Assembly (NCBI RefSeq): GCF_024519155.1 | Contig: NZ_JANIFJ010000002.1 | Location: 620,001-684,000, forward strand | Reading direction: 5' to 3' | Source: Mangrovibrevibacter kandeliae | Lineage (GTDB): Bacteria; Pseudomonadota; Alphaproteobacteria; Rhizobiales; Rhizobiaceae | DNA: 64,000 nucleotides | Part shown: piece by piece, positions 60,471 to 64,000 of the stretch | How positions within the stretch are numbered: the stretch's first letter is position 1 | Layout of the letters: every line of letters starts with the position of its first letter | The notes under the pieces: model-generated | Database searches by the model: none | What the model was told of the DNA's origin: nothing | Seen by the model: the letters and a program-made list of their open reading frames with translations, nothing else | Made by a program: the position numbers and the translations under genes

Positions 60471-61550
60471 TCACCCCTTCGGCACGGTGAACAGCACGAA
60501 CTGCGTGAACTGGTGGGTCGAGAAGTTGTTGTCCGAGCCCATCACCAGCGAGCGCTCGCCGTCGATGTCCGGGCCCCAGCTCATCGCCTCGATGTTGTCG
60601 ACGTCGAGCCCGTCGTCGCCCTCGTCGAGCTTGAACCACAGTCTCTTCTTCACCGGCTGAGCGTCCTGCGGAATGGTTTCGGCGCCGTTGAAGTCGGTGG
60701 CGCCGGCGAGGTCGGCGACGAAGATCGCGATGTGGTTGCCGATGCCCGCCATGTAGGAGCGCTCGACCACCAGAAGCCGGTTCTCGTCGAGCGGCAGGAT
60801 CTCCGAAATGCCGTTGTCGGCGCTGCCCGAGGCGGGCCGCTGCGGGATCGGCTCGGTGGTGTAGAGATACTCGCCGACCGGCTTGCCGGTGCCGATGTCG
60901 AGCTTGAGGATGCGCGAGCGGCTGCCGTGGTCAAAATCGGCCTTCGGCCCGTCCTGGATCAGCGCGTTCTCGGTCGAGGCGTAGAGGAACTTGCCGTCGG
61001 GCGAGATCGCCAGCCCCTCGAAGGCGAGTTTCGGCTGGATGCCGCGGGTGCCCTCCTTGTTGGGCATGTAGGCCCGCGGCAGCTCGAACAGGGCGACGGC
61101 CTTTTCGGAGCTGTCGGCGATGTAGATCGCCGGCTTGCCGTCGGCATCTCCCTCGCTCGACCAGAAGATGTGCCCGTGTGCGGCGTCGACGCGCACCGCC
61201 TCGGGGTCGATGCTCTTCGGCGCGAACGGCTTGCCGTCAAGACCGGTGAGGGTGTGGGTCGCGGTGATGTCGAGACCGGTGATGCCCGTCTGCGACAGGG
61301 TCATCGCAAGCTCGTAGACGCGGGCCGGCGCCTTTTCGGACCGGTCGTCGGAGATGGCGAAGAAATGGCCGGACGCTGCATCGTAGTCGAGGCCGGAGAT
61401 GCCGCCGAACTCGATGCCGGCGATCGACAGGCCCGTCGGCAGCACGATCTCGCCGCGATAGGTCGGGGCCGGCAGGTCGCTCGCAAGGGCGGGGCCGGCG
61501 ACCAGGGATGCGAGAAGGAGAAGCGGAAGCGGAAGACGAACCATAAGCAT
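60471..61550 (-). CDS. Esterase-like activity of phytase family protein, secreted
   Basis: A 359-residue exported protein of the PF13449 type, a beta-propeller fold related to phytases. A signal peptide covers about residues 1-24 (LPLLLLASLVAGPALAS). Family segments are IEFGGISGLDYDAASGHFFA, SIDPEAVRVDAAHGHIFWSS, LAFEGLAISPDGKFLYASTE and DNIEAMSWGPDIDGERSLV. The substrate is unknown; some relatives are annotated as phosphodiesterase- or esterase-like. Several in-frame starts lie close together; the ATG following GAGG is preferred. It is convergent with asd. Confidence 0.88.
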   Translation of the reverse strand: MLMVRLPLPLLLLASLVAGPALASDLPAPTYRGEIVLPTGLSIAGIEFGGISGLDYDAASGHFFAISDDRSEKAPARVYELAMTLSQTGITGLDITATHTLTGLDGKPFAPKSIDPEAVRVDAAHGHIFWSSEGDADGKPAIYIADSSEKAVALFELPRAYMPNKEGTRGIQPKLAFEGLAISPDGKFLYASTENALIQDGPKADFDHGSRSRILKLDIGTGKPVGEYLYTTEPIPQRPASGSADNGISEILPLDENRLLVVERSYMAGIGNHIAIFVADLAGATDFNGAETIPQDAQPVKKRLWFKLDEGDDGLDVDNIEAMSWGPDIDGERSLVMGSDNNFSTHQFTQFVLFTVPKG

Positions 61551-61726
61551 CACCACACCTCGTCTGCTGACCTCCCTTCATCGTGAAAGGAGGCGACATT
61601 GCGATGACAGGCTCGGCGACCGAAGCCGCAGCAGGCCGCCCCAGCCTCGCCCAAGTTTGCCGCTCTAAGCTGCGGCGGGGATGAATGTTCAGCCGCCACA
61701 CCGGCGGCCTCGGGGACCTGACGACG

Positions 61727-62389
61727 ATGAAGAAGACGATGGCGGCCGCGGCGATCGCAACCCTCCTGGCCGGCTGCACCACCAATCCGTACACCGGCGA
61801 GTCGCAGCTCTCCAACACCGTCGGTGGTGCCGGGATCGGTGCGGGCGTCGGCGCGCTCGGCGGCTACGTGGTCGGCCGGGCAACGGGTATGGATGCCGGG
61901 CGCGCGGCACTGGTCGGTGCCGGCATCGGCGCCATCGGCGGCGCTGGCGTCGGCGCCTACATGGACAACCAGGAAGCCGAGCTGCGCGCGCAGCTGCAGG
62001 GCACCGGCGTCTCGGTCACCCGCGTCGGCGACCAGATCGTGCTCAACATGCCGTCCAACATCACCTTCCCGACCGATGGCGACCAGATCCGCGCCGACTT
62101 CTACCCGGTGCTGAACTCGGTCGCGCTGGTGCTGAACAAGTTCGACCAGTCGATCGTCCAGGTCGACGGCCACACCGACAGCCAGGGCTCCGACGGCTAC
62201 AACCTCGCGCTGTCGCAGCGCCGCGCCGAAAGCGTCGCGCAGTATCTGGAGGCGCAGCGGGTCGACGGACGCCGGCTCGACGTCCAGGGCTTCGGCGAGC
62301 GCCAGCCGATCGCCTCGAACGACACCGAGGCCGGCCGCGCGCAGAACCGCCGCGTCGAGGTCCGGATCGCGCCGCGCGCCGCGGGATGA
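61727..62389 (+). CDS. OmpA-family outer-membrane lipoprotein
   Basis: A 220-residue lipoprotein. The lipobox LAGC places the lipidated Cys at residue 17. A Gly-rich hydrophobic section (residues about 38-80, GIGAGVGALGGYVVGRATGM) resembles glycine-zipper segments. The C-terminal OmpA domain binds peptidoglycan, with DGHTDSQGSDGYNLALSQRR and GFGERQPIASNDTEAGRAQN and RRVEVRI. It should tether the outer membrane to the wall. The start is taken at MKKTMAAAAI. Confidence 0.93.
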   Translation: MKKTMAAAAIATLLAGCTTNPYTGESQLSNTVGGAGIGAGVGALGGYVVGRATGMDAGRAALVGAGIGAIGGAGVGAYMDNQEAELRAQLQGTGVSVTRVGDQIVLNMPSNITFPTDGDQIRADFYPVLNSVALVLNKFDQSIVQVDGHTDSQGSDGYNLALSQRRAESVAQYLEAQRVDGRRLDVQGFGERQPIASNDTEAGRAQNRRVEVRIAPRAAG

Positions 62390-62458
62390 CGACGCCGGCC
62401 TTGACGCAACGTTAAGTGCAGCTGATGATCGGGACGTTGCGAGGCGGAGAGTTCTGCC

Positions 62459-63142
62459 GTGGCTGGTCCCGATCCCGTTGCCGAAGATCTCGAGCCTGAT
62501 ACGCTGACGCTCCGCGCCCTGCAGCTGACGGCCCTTTATCCGAGCGCCCTTGCCCGTCGCGGCTTTGGGCGGGAGGAGGTGTGCGACCTCGTCTGCCCGA
62601 CCGGCCGGATCATCGGCTGCGACCCGGCGGTGGGGGCACAGTCGGCGCCGGCGTTCGAGGTCACCGTGCCGCCCGGACGGTATCCGGCCTTCGCCTATTT
62701 CGACGAGCCCGAGCCAACCATCGAGACGCGGGTCGCCCTCGCCGAGCTGCGGATCTCGCCGCGCCGGGTGGTGCGATGGTCACTCGCCCGCCGCGACACA
62801 CCGCATGCCTATCAGCGTAACGACTATGACGTCGACTCGGCCAAGGGCTGCTTCTGCGACGCGGCGGCGCTGCCCCATCTCGATCTCTCGGGCCTCGACA
62901 CCGAGGCGAAAGAGGCGCTGCACGAGGATCTGATGTGGTCGATCCCGCATGGCGACCAGCTGCTCGATCCGGCCACCGGACTGAACGTCGCGGTTTTCGA
63001 CTCCGGCGCTGGCGACGGCTCCTACCGAACCTATGTCGGTCACGACGATGCGGGGCGGGTGGCGCGGCTGGTGACGAGCTTCAGGCTGTTCGAAGCGGCC
63101 TGGGCGAAGGCCTCCCCGTCGCAGGTTCCGGCTGAAGCCTGA
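62459..63142 (+). CDS. DUF4241 domain protein
   Basis: A 227-residue soluble protein of the DUF4241 family, recognised by FEVTVPPGRYPAFAYF in the middle, VAVFDSGAGDGSYRTYVGHD near residue 180 and VARLVTSFRLFE at the end. Function is unknown; the domain has been found in some immunity-like contexts elsewhere, but no toxin gene is nearby. The GTG start has a GGCGGAGAG sequence nine bases upstream. Only 26 bases separate it from the next gene. Confidence 0.82.
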   Translation: MAGPDPVAEDLEPDTLTLRALQLTALYPSALARRGFGREEVCDLVCPTGRIIGCDPAVGAQSAPAFEVTVPPGRYPAFAYFDEPEPTIETRVALAELRISPRRVVRWSLARRDTPHAYQRNDYDVDSAKGCFCDAAALPHLDLSGLDTEAKEALHEDLMWSIPHGDQLLDPATGLNVAVFDSGAGDGSYRTYVGHDDAGRVARLVTSFRLFEAAWAKASPSQVPAEA

Positions 63143-63168
63143 GAGCTTGGCCGCATGGGAGACCGATC

Positions 63169-63708
63169 ATGCTCGACGAACGGGTCCGCGCGGCGGTCGC
63201 CGCTGCCGTCCTTCTGCTGCCGATGTCCGTGGCCCGTGCCGATGACGGCGTCGCCATGTCGCCGAGCCAGGCGGCGGCGAGCGAGGGCAAGGCATATCGC
63301 GACGACCGCTCGACGCCCGAGGCGCTGATCACCTCGCTCTACAACGCGGTGAACCGCAAGGAGTATCTACGGGCCTGGAGCTACTTCTCGGACACGGACG
63401 ACCGGCCGGCCTTCGAGAATTTTGCCAAGGGCTACGAGACGACCGCTTCGGTCCGGCTGCTGCTCGGCGAAACCGACTCGGAGGGGGCGGCGGGATCGAT
63501 CTACACACAGGTCCCGGTGGCGATCGAGGCGACGGCGGACGACGGCAGCGTCGCGGTCTTCACGGGCTGCTACCTGACCCGGCTGGTACAGCCCGCGGAC
63601 CAGGCAACGCCGCCGTTCCGGCCCCTGCAGATCGAAAAGGCCAAGCTCGCGCGAAGCCAGCAGGCGTTCGCGGATGCCGATCCAAGCTGCGCCGGAGTCT
63701 TTCCGTAA
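63169..63708 (+). CDS. Secreted hypothetical protein
   Basis: A 179-residue protein with a signal peptide (VRAAVAAAVLLLPMSVARAD, cleaved near residue 25). The mature part starts with a charged linker, then STPEALITSLYNAVNRKEYL and RAWSYFSD, a helix pattern reminiscent of NTF2-like or lipoprotein-type folds. Two cysteines (FTGCYLTR and DPSCAGVFP) could form a disulfide. I do not recognise a named family. It probably shares a transcript with the DUF4241 gene. Confidence 0.7.
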   Translation: MLDERVRAAVAAAVLLLPMSVARADDGVAMSPSQAAASEGKAYRDDRSTPEALITSLYNAVNRKEYLRAWSYFSDTDDRPAFENFAKGYETTASVRLLLGETDSEGAAGSIYTQVPVAIEATADDGSVAVFTGCYLTRLVQPADQATPPFRPLQIEKAKLARSQQAFADADPSCAGVFP

Positions 63709-64000
63709 GGATCGGGGACTCCGATCGATCAGCAATCCGATGCGCGGCAGGCCGACGGCCGGCGTCCTTAATCTATGATCCTCGCCCGCACGCGGCCGCT
63801 GTCCGTCGTGCGCCCGCACGCGTCTTCAAGGCGGAACGAGAAGGCACCCGCTTCGGCGGGGTGACGGAGCTCGGGCGCACGAGCCACGAGATCGGCGCTG
63901 AAGCTCGGCCTTTAGCCGCACGTCCGGCCGGCTCCGAGGGCGAGACCTCGGCTTTCGCCCCGTCGCAGGAACGGCGGGGAAGGAGCTGAGGGGACGATCG
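63709..64000. other. Right-hand end without a recognisable gene
   Basis: The last 292 bases are GC-rich with small inverted repeats (for example GGGCGA/TCGCCC near 63937-63960), but no coding signature, RNA gene or clear promoter. A gene may begin beyond the edge. Confidence 0.4.

Overview
The window is a GC-rich bacterial chromosome segment from an alphaproteobacterium of the Hyphomicrobiales (Rhizobiales) type. The evidence is gene content and layout: the aroA-cmk-rpsA block beside a TIGR02300 (FYDLN) gene, an NrnC-type short exoribonuclease, the queG/GST neighbourhood, the rsmB-htpX-DUF1674 block with purH and a heparinase-like gene, a class II EPSP synthase, and one perfect CtrA-type box. 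Genus is not resolved; an Aurantimonas/Aureimonas-like relative is only a guess. No insertion sequence, phage module, CRISPR array or rRNA gene was seen.

Layout. 0-4 kb: rpsA start, cmk, a small membrane protein and aroA on the minus strand, divergent from the TIGR02300 gene and tRNA-Ala(GGC). 4.4-7.9 kb: an isolated 1151-residue Tat-exported protein with an internal six-repeat (propeller-like) module. 8.1-10.2 kb: nrnC, a vapBC toxin-antitoxin pair with a palindromic operator, a 600-bp non-coding stretch and tRNA-Leu(CAG). 10.4-16.2 kb: an NDUFA9-like protein, uppP, GST, queG, a pentapeptide-type repeat protein, an SDR and an RlpA-like protein. 16.3-21.2 kb: a chemoreceptor remnant, then a minus-strand run MATE exporter, HNH nuclease, GNAT/C39 fusion and RimK-type ATP-grasp ligase. 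21.4-30.3 kb: a GGDEF-EAL protein and the rimP-nusA-ylxR-infB operon with a promoter, a leader hairpin and a terminator.

30.4-41.5 kb: a DUF4173 membrane protein, a winged-helix regulator and its membrane partner with two matching CTTTGC palindromes, a frameshifted SDR/DoxX-like gene, DUF2269, purH, a heparinase-like gene, rsmB, htpX and divergent DUF1674. 41.7-52.9 kb: a secreted nuclease, an intergenic CtrA box, an orphan peptide-binding protein, a complete TRAP transporter, a fumarase-superfamily lyase with a polar amino-acid ABC transporter and LysR regulator, and DUF4260. 53-57.3 kb: rbfA-truB-rpsO-pnp on the minus strand. 57.6-64 kb: a PagL-like lipid A deacylase, a DUF6152/DUF6644 pair, asd, an esterase-like phytase-family protein, an OmpA lipoprotein, DUF4241 and a secreted protein.

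The most informative observations are these. The normally contiguous infB-rbfA-truB-rpsO-pnp cluster is split by a segment of about 27 kb, and one inversion would explain it. The large exported protein has an exact 101-residue super-period. A regulator appears to mark two promoters with near-identical palindromes. One SDR gene carries what looks like a one-base deletion. A degraded methyl-accepting chemotaxis gene lies next to the ATP-grasp gene. All functional calls come from reading the sequence; no database search was run.
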